33,206 bases of DNA from Acidobacteriota bacterium (GCA_003224725.1 QHZQ01000068.1:1-33206); one strand, 5' to 3'. Counted from the first letter of the stretch, positions 8,878 through 18,434 are shown. Translations and numbers: made by a program. Notes: generated by a model not told the origin, from the sequence alone.

Positions 8878-9690
8878 ATGTCAAAAAAATGGTTCAGTTT
8901 ATCAGCCCTTATGATTCTCCTCGTCGTTCTAGCCAGCCTGGCACAAACGGATGATCGTTCGAAATCGCGATCCCGTCATGCTCCGTATCCCCGGTTCGAT
9001 TTCAAGGAAGATGGTACCTCTGAAATTACTCCTCCCAAAAACGAATACACGTTTGCCCGGTTGGTTTACAACGGAGGATGGGGATGGCGTTACGGGAGTT
9101 GGACGACGGACACTCCGAAAGCCGATATCAATTTGGCAGCAGGTATCAAGCGGCTGACCAATCTCGATGTCAGGGAAACTCCCTTTTATATACCGCTAAC
9201 CTCGAAAGAAATCTTTAAGTATCCCTTTCTCTATGCCGTTGAGGTGGGCTACCTGCAGCTCTCCCAAGAAGAGGCTGACATTCTCAGGGAGTATCTGCTG
9301 CGCGGCGGCTTCTTCGTGGTAGATGATTTTCATGGGACCTTGGAATGGGCCAATTTCGAGGAACAGATTCGCAAAGTGTTTCCAAGTTGCAAGATCGAAG
9401 AGGTGCCTGTTACCCATCCTGTCTTTCATTGCTTCTTTGACATTGAAAAATTGTTCCAAATTCCCGGCATACAGTTTCTCTATAGTGGCAATACATACGA
9501 AAAAGATGGTTATGTCCCCCATTTCCGGGGCATCTTTGACGAAAGCGGACGCCTTATGGTGATGATCAACTTCAACTCCGATCTGGGGGATGCCTGGGAA
9601 TGGGCTGACAGCCCCTATTATCCCGAAAGATATACCTCGACGGCTTATCGGCTGGCTATCAACTACATTATTTATTCAATGACGCACTGA
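8878..9690 (+). CDS. DUF4159 domain-containing secreted/periplasmic protein
   Basis: Signal-like N-terminus; 'FARLVYNGGWGWRYGSWTTDTPKADINLAAGIKRLTNLDV', 'LLRGGFFVVDDFHGTLEWANFEEQIRKVFP', 'THPVFHCFFDI', 'NFNSDLGDAWEWADSPYYPERYTSTAYRLAINYIIYSMTH' are typical of DUF4159. Confidence 0.85.
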   Translation: MSKKWFSLSALMILLVVLASLAQTDDRSKSRSRHAPYPRFDFKEDGTSEITPPKNEYTFARLVYNGGWGWRYGSWTTDTPKADINLAAGIKRLTNLDVRETPFYIPLTSKEIFKYPFLYAVEVGYLQLSQEEADILREYLLRGGFFVVDDFHGTLEWANFEEQIRKVFPSCKIEEVPVTHPVFHCFFDIEKLFQIPGIQFLYSGNTYEKDGYVPHFRGIFDESGRLMVMINFNSDLGDAWEWADSPYYPERYTSTAYRLAINYIIYSMTH

Positions 9691-9710
9691 GCAAAATGAT
9701 GGAATGATGC

Positions 9711-9801
9711 AATAATGGAATTCTGGGTGCGAAGTAAGAGAGACTGATTCAAAAAATCTTCACCGAGACTCATCATTCTAATATTCCAGAATTCCATTAT
9801 T
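9711..9801. repeat. Intergenic inverted repeat, 16 bp perfect arms
   Basis: AATAATGGAATTCTGG (9711-9726) and its reverse complement CCAGAATTCCATTATT (9786-9801), separated by 59 nt. Confidence 0.85.
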
Positions 9802-9804
9802 CCC

Positions 9805-12093
9805 ATGGGTTCCTTCTTCCAACTTCTCTTCAAATATAAGGCGTTCCTCTTTCATAGAGGGACGATTGCTTTTGAAAGCTCTCTTTCGCCTTGGCTTATC
9901 TTACTTCTCTCGCTTGGGTGTGGCGCCTTCACCTACTTGCTTTATCGGCAGCGCCTCTCATCGCTGAATCCTCACCCTTCACCTCCTTGGAAGACGCTCT
10001 TGCTCGCTTTCCAGCGATCATTTGTCTTCGTGGTCCTGTTGATTATCCTGTTCCGTCCGGTGCTCCACGTCTCCACCGTTCTTCCTAGGGAAAATATTGC
10101 CGCCATACTAATTGATGATTCCAGAAGCATGACGATACAAGACCTGGGTCAACAGAGCCGAGTGGCGGCGGTGAAACATTTGCTGGATCCAAAGCAGGAA
10201 ACCTTTTTGGCAGATGTGGAGCGGAGATTTCAATGCCACCTTTTTAAATTCTCTCGCGACCTGCAAAAGTTGGACTCATTGGAGGGCCTACGGTCCGAGG
10301 GCACCGGAACCAGTCTGGAAGCCTCCCTTGAAGGTGTTCTAAAACAGTTTGGACCTGCGCCTTTGGCCACTGTGGTCGTCTTTACCGACGGAGCAGACAA
10401 TCTTTCGAAAAACCTGAAATCAGTTATTAGCCAATATCAATCAAGAAAGATAACCGTGAATGTTTGCGCTGTAGGACAAACCGAAATGGGAAAAGACATT
10501 GAGGTGGTTCAGGCCAGCGCCCCACGGAAAGTGCTACCGGAATCGATCACCACGGCTGTGGTTTCGCTGAGGAGTGCTGGCTATGCCGGAAAGAAGGTGG
10601 TTTTGGAGCTAAAAGAAGACGGCAAATTGGTAAGTTCCACGTGGGTGACGCTGGGCACCAAAGATGAATCCCAAATCGTGGAATTGAATCTCGCTTCCAA
10701 AGGGAAAGGCTTAAAATCTTACACAGTTTCACTCGCTCCTCAACCGGGCGAAATCATCACTCTCAACAACTCTCAAAATCTCCTCGTCGATGTCGAAGAT
10801 ACCAAACCCAAGATTCTTTACCTGGAAGGTACACCCCGCTGGGAATTTAAGTTCATTCGGCAAGCCCTTCAGCCTGACAAGAATCTCCAGCTTGTGACTC
10901 TATTGAGGACTTCAGGCAATAAGTTCTATCGCCAAGGCATAGAGAGCGAAGATAATCTGGCTTCCGGGTTTCCGGCTTCCAAGGAAGAGCTCTTTCAATA
11001 CCAGGGTTTGATTATCGGAAGTATTGAGGCTTCCTTTTTCACCTCCGAACAACTCAAGATTATCTCCGATTTTGTCAGCGAGCGCGGAGGCGGGTTTATG
11101 ATGCTGGGGGGAAGGAATTCGTTTGACGCTGGAAAATATGGAAGCACGCCGATCGCGGATCTCTTGCCCGTGATTTTAGGACAAAGAGAAGCAGGCAGCT
11201 CTTTTGTTACGGCGCCAGTAAAATTTCGGCTGACTTCCTACGGCAAGTCTCATCTCGTCACACGACTGGTGATCGACGAAGGCGAGAATGAAAAGAGATG
11301 GAAGTCTCTTCCTGAAATTGGCGAATTCAATTGGATTTCGTCAGCCAAACCAGGGGCCACCGTGCTTGCCCAGGGAGACCGTGGCTATTCCAATGCGATC
11401 CTATTAGCAACCCATCGTTATGGACGAGGACGAGCCATGGCCTTTATGGCTGTCAGCTCATGGCGTTGGCAAATGGAGATGCCACATGAAGATGACTCTC
11501 ACGAAATTTTCTGGCGCCAGGCTTTACGCTGGCTGGTGGGCTCCGCACCAGATGCAATAAGCTTAGACCTCGATCGAGGCGTTTTCCAAGAGGAAGATAC
11601 AGTCCCATTGAATGTGGAAGTGAACGATCCTTCTTTTACCAAGCTTAATGATGCTCAGGTCATCGCCAGCGTGACCTCACCTGACGGAAAAACAACCGAT
11701 GTGGACTTAAAATGGGTCGTAAGAAAAGATGGAATTTACTTCGGAGAGTTCAAGCCGTCAGCAAAAGGGACTTACAAAGTTAGCGTCAAGGCTTCACGGC
11801 AAGGTAAAGAAATCGGAAAGGCTGAACAATTTTTTCAGGTCACTGAATCCAATCTGGAGTTTTACAGTGCCGGTCAAAACAAGGACCTATTGAGCCGCCT
11901 GGCCTCGGAAACAGGCGGAAAGTACTATACCCTGGCGGACGCCAAAAACCTGCCGGAAGAAATAACTTACATGGAAACCCCTAACTCTATTCCACAAATT
12001 CTCCCACTCTGGGACATGCCCATCTTCTTGCTGGTTCTCTGTGTCTTCTTGATATCAGAGTGGGCCTTGCGCAAAAGGCAGGGGCTCGCCTGA
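9805..12093 (+). CDS. Membrane-anchored VWA / glutamine amidotransferase-like protein
   Basis: Two N-terminal TM segments, MIDAS-like DxSxS ('LIDDSRSM') with 'VVVFTDGAD'; GATase-like segment 'FVSERGGGFMMLGGRNSFDAGKYGSTPIADLLPV'; C-terminal TM 'MPIFLLVLCVFLISEWALRKRQG'. Confidence 0.88.
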   Translation: MGSFFQLLFKYKAFLFHRGTIAFESSLSPWLILLLSLGCGAFTYLLYRQRLSSLNPHPSPPWKTLLLAFQRSFVFVVLLIILFRPVLHVSTVLPRENIAAILIDDSRSMTIQDLGQQSRVAAVKHLLDPKQETFLADVERRFQCHLFKFSRDLQKLDSLEGLRSEGTGTSLEASLEGVLKQFGPAPLATVVVFTDGADNLSKNLKSVISQYQSRKITVNVCAVGQTEMGKDIEVVQASAPRKVLPESITTAVVSLRSAGYAGKKVVLELKEDGKLVSSTWVTLGTKDESQIVELNLASKGKGLKSYTVSLAPQPGEIITLNNSQNLLVDVEDTKPKILYLEGTPRWEFKFIRQALQPDKNLQLVTLLRTSGNKFYRQGIESEDNLASGFPASKEELFQYQGLIIGSIEASFFTSEQLKIISDFVSERGGGFMMLGGRNSFDAGKYGSTPIADLLPVILGQREAGSSFVTAPVKFRLTSYGKSHLVTRLVIDEGENEKRWKSLPEIGEFNWISSAKPGATVLAQGDRGYSNAILLATHRYGRGRAMAFMAVSSWRWQMEMPHEDDSHEIFWRQALRWLVGSAPDAISLDLDRGVFQEEDTVPLNVEVNDPSFTKLNDAQVIASVTSPDGKTTDVDLKWVVRKDGIYFGEFKPSAKGTYKVSVKASRQGKEIGKAEQFFQVTESNLEFYSAGQNKDLLSRLASETGGKYYTLADAKNLPEEITYMETPNSIPQILPLWDMPIFLLVLCVFLISEWALRKRQGLA

Positions 12094-12128
12094 GCAATTG
12101 CGGATTGGCGATTGTCGATTGCGGATTG
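12094..12128. repeat. Short degenerate tandem repeat (GCGGATTG-like units)
   Basis: gcaattGCGGATTGGCGATTGTCGATTGCGGATTG directly after the stop codon. Confidence 0.6.
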
Positions 12129-12162
12129 AAAGAAGCTGACTACCACAAAGCATCAGTAAGAT

Positions 12163-12291
12163 CTCACGCAAAGCCGCAAAGTAAGGATTCATCGGGTGAG
12201 ATCTTGAAGGCAACATCCACATTGATTCAAGAAGCTTTCCTTTTCGCTCATAAGAGTCATTTCCCTTCGCGTCTTGGCGCCTTTGCGTGAG
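12163..12291. repeat. Intergenic inverted repeat element
   Basis: CTCACGCAAAG (12163-12173) and CTTTGCGTGAG (12281-12291), 11 bp perfect, extending imperfectly inward (CTCACGCAAAGCCGCAAAG versus reverse complement CTCACGCAAAGGCGCCAAGACGCGAAG). Confidence 0.75.
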
Positions 12292-12312
12292 TCTTAGTTT
12301 GATTAGACCCCA

Positions 12313-13413
12313 GTGAAAAAAATGTTTGTATCGTCAATTAATAATTCGTCCCGGCCTCGACGGTCCCAACTTTTTGGAATTTCATCTGTTTGGCTTTCCT
12401 TTTGGAAATTTGTTTTTGTCTTTCACCAGATCTTTCTTGGCCTACTCGGGCCCACTTTGCTGATGGCTCAGACGGGGAGGCACGCTCTAATAGTCAGCAG
12501 TGTTTCAGGAGATGAAGAATCGAAGGAAAAGTTTTGGAAGTGGTCGAACCAAATGTATCAGACATTAAACCAGGAACTGAAATTCCCCAAAGAGAATCTC
12601 TTCTTGCTGAGCGAAGACCCGAACCAGGACAATTCCATTGTAACCGCCAAGGCGACCCGGAGTGAACTTTCTAAAGTCTTTGATCGACTGGCCTCACGGG
12701 CAGGGGTGGATGATGTGGTCTTCGTCTTTCTGTTAGGTCATGGTAGCTTCGATGGCAAGGAGTATAAATTCAACTTGGTGGGGCCTGACGTGTCGGGTTC
12801 CGAGCTTAAAGCCTTCCTGGACCGCTTTTCCAGTCAGAAAGTGGTTTTGGTCTGTGCCACTCCTTGTAGTGGGATCTTAACCAAGATCCTCAGCCATAAA
12901 AATCGGATCATCATCACTGCCACCAAGAATGAATTCGAAAATAACACCACTATTTTCGCTCAATTCTTTGTAGAGGCTTTTAAGAACAAGGCGGCCGATA
13001 CCAACAAGAACTCCGAGGTTTCCATTCTCGAAGCCTATTTATATGCCAGCCAAAAAGTGGACGCATGGTACAAAGAACGAAAGCTGCTGGCCACCGAACA
13101 TCCTCTTTTGGAGGACAACGGAGATGGGGCGGGGTCGAGCTCTCCTTCTCCTGCGAACGGCGAGGGATTGCTAGCCAGCAAGGTCTCCTTGGGAGAGGCT
13201 GTAGCAGCAGTTGCCCGGCGAGGAGGAGCTTCCTCCGTCAGTGCTGAGTTAAGTGCCCTCTATTCCAATAAACAAAAGATCGAAGCGGCACTTCAGGAAC
13301 TTAAGTATGAGAAGTCTTCTCTGTCCGATGCCAAGTACAATAAAAGTCTGGAAAGCTTATTGGTGCAATTGGCTCAAACCAACCAAAAGATAAAGAATTT
13401 AGAAAAAAAGTAA
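12313..13413 (+). CDS. Legumain/caspase-like (C13-type) protein, secreted
   Basis: Possible signal segment ending near 'LLMAQTG'; 'RHALIVSSVSGDEESKEKFWKWSNQMYQTL'; His segment 'VFVFLLGHGSFDG'; Cys segment 'VVLVCATPCSGILTKILSHKNRIIITATKNEFENNTTIFAQFFVEAF'; 'EHPLLEDNGDG'; C-terminal coiled coil. Confidence 0.75.
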   Translation: MKKMFVSSINNSSRPRRSQLFGISSVWLSFWKFVFVFHQIFLGLLGPTLLMAQTGRHALIVSSVSGDEESKEKFWKWSNQMYQTLNQELKFPKENLFLLSEDPNQDNSIVTAKATRSELSKVFDRLASRAGVDDVVFVFLLGHGSFDGKEYKFNLVGPDVSGSELKAFLDRFSSQKVVLVCATPCSGILTKILSHKNRIIITATKNEFENNTTIFAQFFVEAFKNKAADTNKNSEVSILEAYLYASQKVDAWYKERKLLATEHPLLEDNGDGAGSSSPSPANGEGLLASKVSLGEAVAAVARRGGASSVSAELSALYSNKQKIEAALQELKYEKSSLSDAKYNKSLESLLVQLAQTNQKIKNLEKK

Positions 13414-13493
13414 GGCGGAGAGCCCAAGCCATGAGACGTTTCACCCGTCATTTGGAGCTGAAGGAGATCGAAGGGTTTTTGCGGAACCTCCAT

Positions 13494-13562
13494 TCGTGCT
13501 CGTACTCATGCTCCTGCTCTTGCTTGGCTTTCTGCCGAGGGGTCGAGCACGAGCATAGCAAG
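13494..13562. repeat. CTCGT/GAGCA-type short tandem repeat with inverted partner
   Basis: tcgtgctcgtactcatgctcctgctcttgct (13494-13524) followed by partly complementary tcgagcacgagcatagcaag (13543-13562). Confidence 0.6.
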
Positions 13563-13677
13563 AAGGGGTTTTCGCAACCGATCGTTTACAGTTTGGCGTT
13601 GCGTTTCGCAGCTTGATAAGGCCAGGTGTTATCCGCGATCGACCGTGTTCTTACCGATCCGGCTAAGGGAGCACCGC

Positions 13678-16600
13678 TTATGCAACAGGTGCACGGGCCA
13701 AAGTGTCTAGCTCGACGACCTGGGCACCGGCCTTGACGGCTAACTCTGCCAAACGCCTGTGATGGGTGAAGAAAAGCACTTGCGTTCGTTTAGCCAAATC
13801 GCCGATCACCTGCAGCGCTGCTGATGCGCGTGCATCGTCACTGTTGATGAGGATGTCATCAAAGATCACAGGGCAAGGTGCCACGGTTTCCACGTGGTGC
13901 TCGATGGCAGCCAGTCGCAATGAAAGATACAGTTGATCGCGAGTGCCGTCGCTCAACCCTTGGACTTCTACGTGTTCGCCGTTCTGTCGGATCGCGACCA
14001 GGACCGGCTTGTCATCATCTCCAAAATCGGTGGTTAGGCCGCGATATTCTTCGCTAGTGAGACTTGCAAACAGCTCGCTCGCGCGATTCAGAACGGGTCC
14101 CTGACGTTTCTGGCGAAACGATTCGATGGCTCGCTGAAGCACTTCCGACGCGAGTCGCAGCCGCAGATATTGCGCGACTGCCGGACGAATTCTCGCCAGC
14201 GCATCCTCAGCTTTCTGTGCCTGAAGCGCCGATTGCTCGCTCCCTTCGAGGAGCTCAAATTCCTGCAACAGCCTCCCATACTCGCTACCAGTCTTGAAAA
14301 CTTCATCTTGAAGAGACTTCTGACGTTCTTCACGCGCAGAGATTTCCGACTTGAGCACGTCCAATTCGTATACGGATGCTTCCTCCTCGATCTGTTTTAG
14401 ATCGGAAAGGGCGTTTCGCTCGATAAGCCCCGTCGCGATGCGATCATATTCCTCTTGCTTGTCTGCCTTTTGTTCGGCTTTGCTGATAATGATCTCTAGT
14501 TGTTGGTCGTCTTCACTCTGAGCAAGCTGTCGTAGCTTCTGCAAAGTGGCCGCCGCAGCTTGAGCCTTACCCCTGCAGCTTGCTATCAGTAGCTCGTCCG
14601 CTGCGTTCTGCGCTTCCAGGGTATTGCGTTCAGTTTCGGCTTTGCCGGTTTCCACATATCGCACGTGCAACTCTGCCGCTGCAGCTTGCGGAACAAGGCA
14701 AGCAAGAGCCGGGTCGATGATCCCGACAAGTCGAGAAGTATTTCTTTCAAACTCCTCGATGTTGTCGCCGATGCGTTTCACGCGATGCTGCAAGCGTTCG
14801 GCCTCCTTGAGGTGACCGAAGGCATTCTCGAGAACTGCAAGCGCCTGTGCCACCTGAGCGGGAGTGCTGCCTTCCTGCAGAAGCAGTGCATTCACGAACG
14901 GTGCCCATTTCCCCGACCAGTCCAATAGTTTGCTGTTGCATTCCTGGAGCTTCGCGCGTCGCTTTTCGAGCGCCAGCAACTGCTTTCGCCGACGAAGGTC
15001 AGCAATCAGTCGTCTTTCTTCCTCGACCTGTTTGGCAAAGGCTTGCGCGATCTTGAGCAATACGGCCAGCGAGTTGGCCCGACTCTCGGTCCGTGATCCC
15101 AGATCGGTCAAACAGCCGTTAATCTGAGCGGCTGCTGCTAGGGTGAGCTCCCGCAGCAGACGAAGATCGTTCTCTTTCTCCCGACGCTGTTCGAGCAGGT
15201 CGAGGATAGTTTGCCGTGACTGCATCCACTCTCTCATCTCAGCAGGTGATAGGGGCTCCGAGCCAAGTCCCCTCCAGGCAGAGGCCCAGCGCTTATGTAG
15301 TTCCGTTTCGACGATTTCCAATTCGGCGAGTTCGTGTTCCGTCGTGTGCTGTTCTGCATGCGCCGCCTCAATTTCCTTCAAGAGGCGGCCGTGAATGGCG
15401 ACATCCTTGGCGTGGATAAAGCGCAGGTCGGCAATCTCGTCGGAGCGGCGAAGGTGTTGGATGAAAGATTCAGGCAGAGGCGTCGATGAATTCGATTTTT
15501 TCTGTGCTTCTTCGCTCGTAAGAGTTTTGTCGAACGCTGATGCACGAATCAATTGCCACAGGTCATCACGTCGGCCTCGGATATCCGCTAGGTCACCCTC
15601 GCCTACTTTCCCGACCTTCACACTCAAGCGTTCAAACTCTGCTTCCGTCTTGCGAATCGTGTCCCGAACGTGGGAAAGTCGGGCGCTCAAATCGCGACGT
15701 TTGTTTTCGTTAATCTCCCAATCTCGGGCATATTCGTCAATGGTTGCTGGTAGGGGTAACTTGAGTGCTTCAAGCTTCTCTAGGCTTCCTGACCAGAGCC
15801 CCAAAGCGTCGAGCTCTCGGTTCACCTGGGTCGTGAAGCGTTTGATATCGGAGTTCAGTCGAACCATCGCATTATCCGCATCTCCCAACGATTTCGCTTG
15901 CTCGATGGTAGCGATGAGCAGCACGGGATCGGGCGGCTCAGGGTGGAGCGCCAGCTCGTCGTCGATCCTCTCCTCCTCTTGCTCGCGGGCACGTAGTTGT
16001 TCTTCGGCTTGCTCCAACGCCGTGGTAAGGCGTGCATGTTCTGTGATCAGGGACAGGATTTCCGCCTTGCGACTATATGTGCTCCTTAATTCCTCAGCAT
16101 CGGAAATCGGACGCTTGCGCCAGATTTCCTTCCATTCCACTTCAGCAAGTCGAATAGCCTCGTCGCGCTCGGCCACTCGCTTGGGCCTGTCGCTCACGCC
16201 GCGAATGTAATCGCTAATTCCAGCATTCAGTTCCTCAATCTCCTTGGCGTGTGATTTGAAGACAGTGCTGAGAGGAAGCGCCTGGATGCGTTCTTTTCGC
16301 TGTGCAATCTGTTCACTGAGTGCTTGGTTCTGGCTGCTTGAGCTTGCGAGCGCCGCCACTGCGTCATCGCGTATCCTGCGTGTGCCGGCCGGCAAAGCAG
16401 CGACAGAGTCGAAGGCAAGAAGCGCCGCTCGCAGATCCTGCAGTCGAGCTATATCCGGCTTATTCCCAGCTATTCGGCGCAGCTTTATTAATTGCTGCTG
16501 CAACGTTTGAGCTTCCCCCTTCAGTGTTTCGTGATTTTGCTTTGTCCGGTCGAGTTCTGCCTGTTTTTCTTTCACTGCTGCTGCGGAGATCGCGAGTCTT

Positions 16601-17184
16601 CGAGTCTCAGCCCGGGCATGCCTGTATTCTTCTAGCGCGATGCCAATCACCTTGGTGCGCGACTTGGGAGAAAACAGTTCCTTAGCTTCGTTGTCAATTG
16701 CTTCGAGCACTTTTCTAAGATCCAGCAGGCCAGCGGCCTGGAACAGTGCACTGCCAACGTCGCCCCTTCCACGCAGCAGTTGTTCGCCTCCTTCACGCAA
16801 ACGTTCATGATTCAATCCAAAAAATTGCTCAAATCGTTCTCGGTCCAGTTCTCGCAGGAAGGCGCGTAAGACCCCTTCCTGGATCTGGGACTCTTCGATG
16901 TTCAGAAGGGTTCCGCTTGTCCCCTTACGACGACGAAAGGAAAGGATCTGGTCACCGTTCGAAATGGTCGCTCCGATTCGCAGCTCGGACCCTTTACAGC
17001 TATGGACGTCCGGGGTCCTGGGCGGCACTCCGAAGAGGAGCGCAGAAATTCCTCTTAGGAGCGTTGACTTGCCGGCTTCATTGTCCCCATAAACCACGTG
17101 ATAATCCGGCTGTCTAGGCGGAAGCTCGATCTCGCGATTGGAAAAATGTCCGAAACGAATGACGTCGATCCGATCGATTCTCAT
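13678..17184 (-). CDS. AAA/SMC-like ATPase, SbcC/YhaN-like
   Basis: Walker A 'YGDNEAGKSTLL', long coiled coils, ABC signature-like 'VQGLSDGTRDQLYLSLRLAAIEHH', Walker B 'PVIFDDILINSDD', 'QVLFFTHHRRLAELA'. Overlaps the upstream gene by ATGA. Confidence 0.9.
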   Translation of the reverse strand: MRIDRIDVIRFGHFSNREIELPPRQPDYHVVYGDNEAGKSTLLRGISALLFGVPPRTPDVHSCKGSELRIGATISNGDQILSFRRRKGTSGTLLNIEESQIQEGVLRAFLRELDRERFEQFFGLNHERLREGGEQLLRGRGDVGSALFQAAGLLDLRKVLEAIDNEAKELFSPKSRTKVIGIALEEYRHARAETRRLAISAAAVKEKQAELDRTKQNHETLKGEAQTLQQQLIKLRRIAGNKPDIARLQDLRAALLAFDSVAALPAGTRRIRDDAVAALASSSSQNQALSEQIAQRKERIQALPLSTVFKSHAKEIEELNAGISDYIRGVSDRPKRVAERDEAIRLAEVEWKEIWRKRPISDAEELRSTYSRKAEILSLITEHARLTTALEQAEEQLRAREQEEERIDDELALHPEPPDPVLLIATIEQAKSLGDADNAMVRLNSDIKRFTTQVNRELDALGLWSGSLEKLEALKLPLPATIDEYARDWEINENKRRDLSARLSHVRDTIRKTEAEFERLSVKVGKVGEGDLADIRGRRDDLWQLIRASAFDKTLTSEEAQKKSNSSTPLPESFIQHLRRSDEIADLRFIHAKDVAIHGRLLKEIEAAHAEQHTTEHELAELEIVETELHKRWASAWRGLGSEPLSPAEMREWMQSRQTILDLLEQRREKENDLRLLRELTLAAAAQINGCLTDLGSRTESRANSLAVLLKIAQAFAKQVEEERRLIADLRRRKQLLALEKRRAKLQECNSKLLDWSGKWAPFVNALLLQEGSTPAQVAQALAVLENAFGHLKEAERLQHRVKRIGDNIEEFERNTSRLVGIIDPALACLVPQAAAAELHVRYVETGKAETERNTLEAQNAADELLIASCRGKAQAAAATLQKLRQLAQSEDDQQLEIIISKAEQKADKQEEYDRIATGLIERNALSDLKQIEEEASVYELDVLKSEISAREERQKSLQDEVFKTGSEYGRLLQEFELLEGSEQSALQAQKAEDALARIRPAVAQYLRLRLASEVLQRAIESFRQKRQGPVLNRASELFASLTSEEYRGLTTDFGDDDKPVLVAIRQNGEHVEVQGLSDGTRDQLYLSLRLAAIEHHVETVAPCPVIFDDILINSDDARASAALQVIGDLAKRTQVLFFTHHRRLAELAVKAGAQVVELDTLARAPVA

Positions 17185-18434
17185 AAGGGCTCCATAGCGG
17201 AGATCCGCGAGAGCAGCACTCCTTCAGCTTCTTCAATCGCCGTGCTGAGCGTGAGAGCATCCAGCTTCAGTGGCTGCGGCCCCTCCCCCAATTCGTTTGG
17301 GAGTTTGTTCTGCAGTTCTGCGATCGCAGCTACGCTTGCCAGACTAGCGGGGTCCTGACGAAACGTTGCGATGATTCTGAGAACTTCTCCAATGGGGTCG
17401 TCACGCCTAAATAACTCGTCTCTGTTCAGGTGTGGCAAGGTTGCAACTTGCACGCGTTCGACCCACAACTGACCATTGCCACATTCATTCGCAAGGCTGA
17501 TCACCTCGTTCCGAACCTGTTCAAGGTCGCGGCTAAGCTCGGCGTGAGCATTAGTAGTTCCTGAAATACGCAAACGCACGGCAGCAACGCGGTCTTTACT
17601 TCGCAAAAGCAAAGCTTCAAGCCGTGTTCGAAGCGCTTCGTAAACGTCGTCGGCTGTTTGACAAGCAGACGCGTCGATCTCTTCCTCCACCCACGGCACA
17701 ACCGAAGTCGAGATTGTCTCGATAGAAATCGTTCCGGTCTCGGAAACCGTCACTAGTTCGCAGCTCTTTTCTCCCTGCTCTTTTCCATGGCGGCCCTGAA
17801 TGTTGCCTGGATAGACGATGTAAGGATCTGTGCAGAGAATTTGTCGATTGTGTACATGGCCAAGAGCCCAGTATTGGTATCCCTTGTTCTTCAGCGTTTC
17901 GAACGAACAGGGTGCGTAGTTCGCATGTTCGGAGATGCCGGTAAGATTTGTGTGCAGGACCCCAATGTTGAAGAAACCGGAAACAGGCTGCGGATAATTG
18001 GTGGCCAGATCCTCTGTAATTTCGGGTGTGGCAAAACTCTGGCCATGTATTGCAACGCGCAAGGCCTCATTCGAAAAGGTTTGTGGCTCGCTGGCACGAA
18101 AGATGTGGACGTTGCGCGGAGGCCGAAGCTGCTTAATTAGTTTGCTGGCGGCATCGTGGTTTCCGTAAATGAGATAAACATCGATGCCAGCATCTTTTAG
18201 TCGGGTCATCTGCTTGTTGAAAAACAGCGCCGATTCAAAGCTCTTGAGTCCCGTGTCATAGAGATCGCCCGCAATGATGAAGAAATCCACTTTCTCCGTA
18301 AGGGCGGTGTCCAACACCTTCTCGAAGGCGCGCCGGGTTGCATTGCGAATCTCACTCGCTGGAGCGCCCGGATACTGGGCTAAACCCTGAAGTGGTGTAT
18401 CCAGGTGCACGTCCGCGCAGTGGATAAATTTCAT
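17181..18434 (-). CDS. Metallophosphoesterase, SbcD/YhaO-like DNA repair exonuclease subunit
   Basis: 'MKFIHCADVHLDTPLQGL', 'FIIAGDLYDTG', 'YLIYGNHD', 'YWALGHVHN' motifs. The track ORF extends to 18605, but MKFIHCADVHLD at 18434 is the natural start and a promoter-like sequence lies inside the extension. Confidence 0.92.
   Translation of the reverse strand: MKFIHCADVHLDTPLQGLAQYPGAPASEIRNATRRAFEKVLDTALTEKVDFFIIAGDLYDTGLKSFESALFFNKQMTRLKDAGIDVYLIYGNHDAASKLIKQLRPPRNVHIFRASEPQTFSNEALRVAIHGQSFATPEITEDLATNYPQPVSGFFNIGVLHTNLTGISEHANYAPCSFETLKNKGYQYWALGHVHNRQILCTDPYIVYPGNIQGRHGKEQGEKSCELVTVSETGTISIETISTSVVPWVEEEIDASACQTADDVYEALRTRLEALLLRSKDRVAAVRLRISGTTNAHAELSRDLEQVRNEVISLANECGNGQLWVERVQVATLPHLNRDELFRRDDPIGEVLRIIATFRQDPASLASVAAIAELQNKLPNELGEGPQPLKLDALTLSTAIEEAEGVLLSRISAMEPL

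Noticed and set aside
13138-13172. GCTCTCCTTCTCCTGCGAACGGCGAGGG inside the C13-like gene looks like a palindromic repeat intrusion
   Set aside because: Pairing is weak and the frame continues smoothly into the C-terminal coil; likely a variable linker.
13431-13616. 61-aa Cys/Ser-rich ORF (SCSYSCSCSC...)
   Set aside because: The pattern comes from translating the CTCGT/GCTCC short-repeat tract; no RBS and no domain-like sequence.
14064-17358. Many plus-strand ORFs antisense to the SbcC/SbcD-like genes
   Set aside because: Shadow ORFs in a GC-rich coding region; Arg/Ser/Cys-rich compositions with no recognisable motifs, while the minus-strand proteins have clear Walker/MPE motifs.
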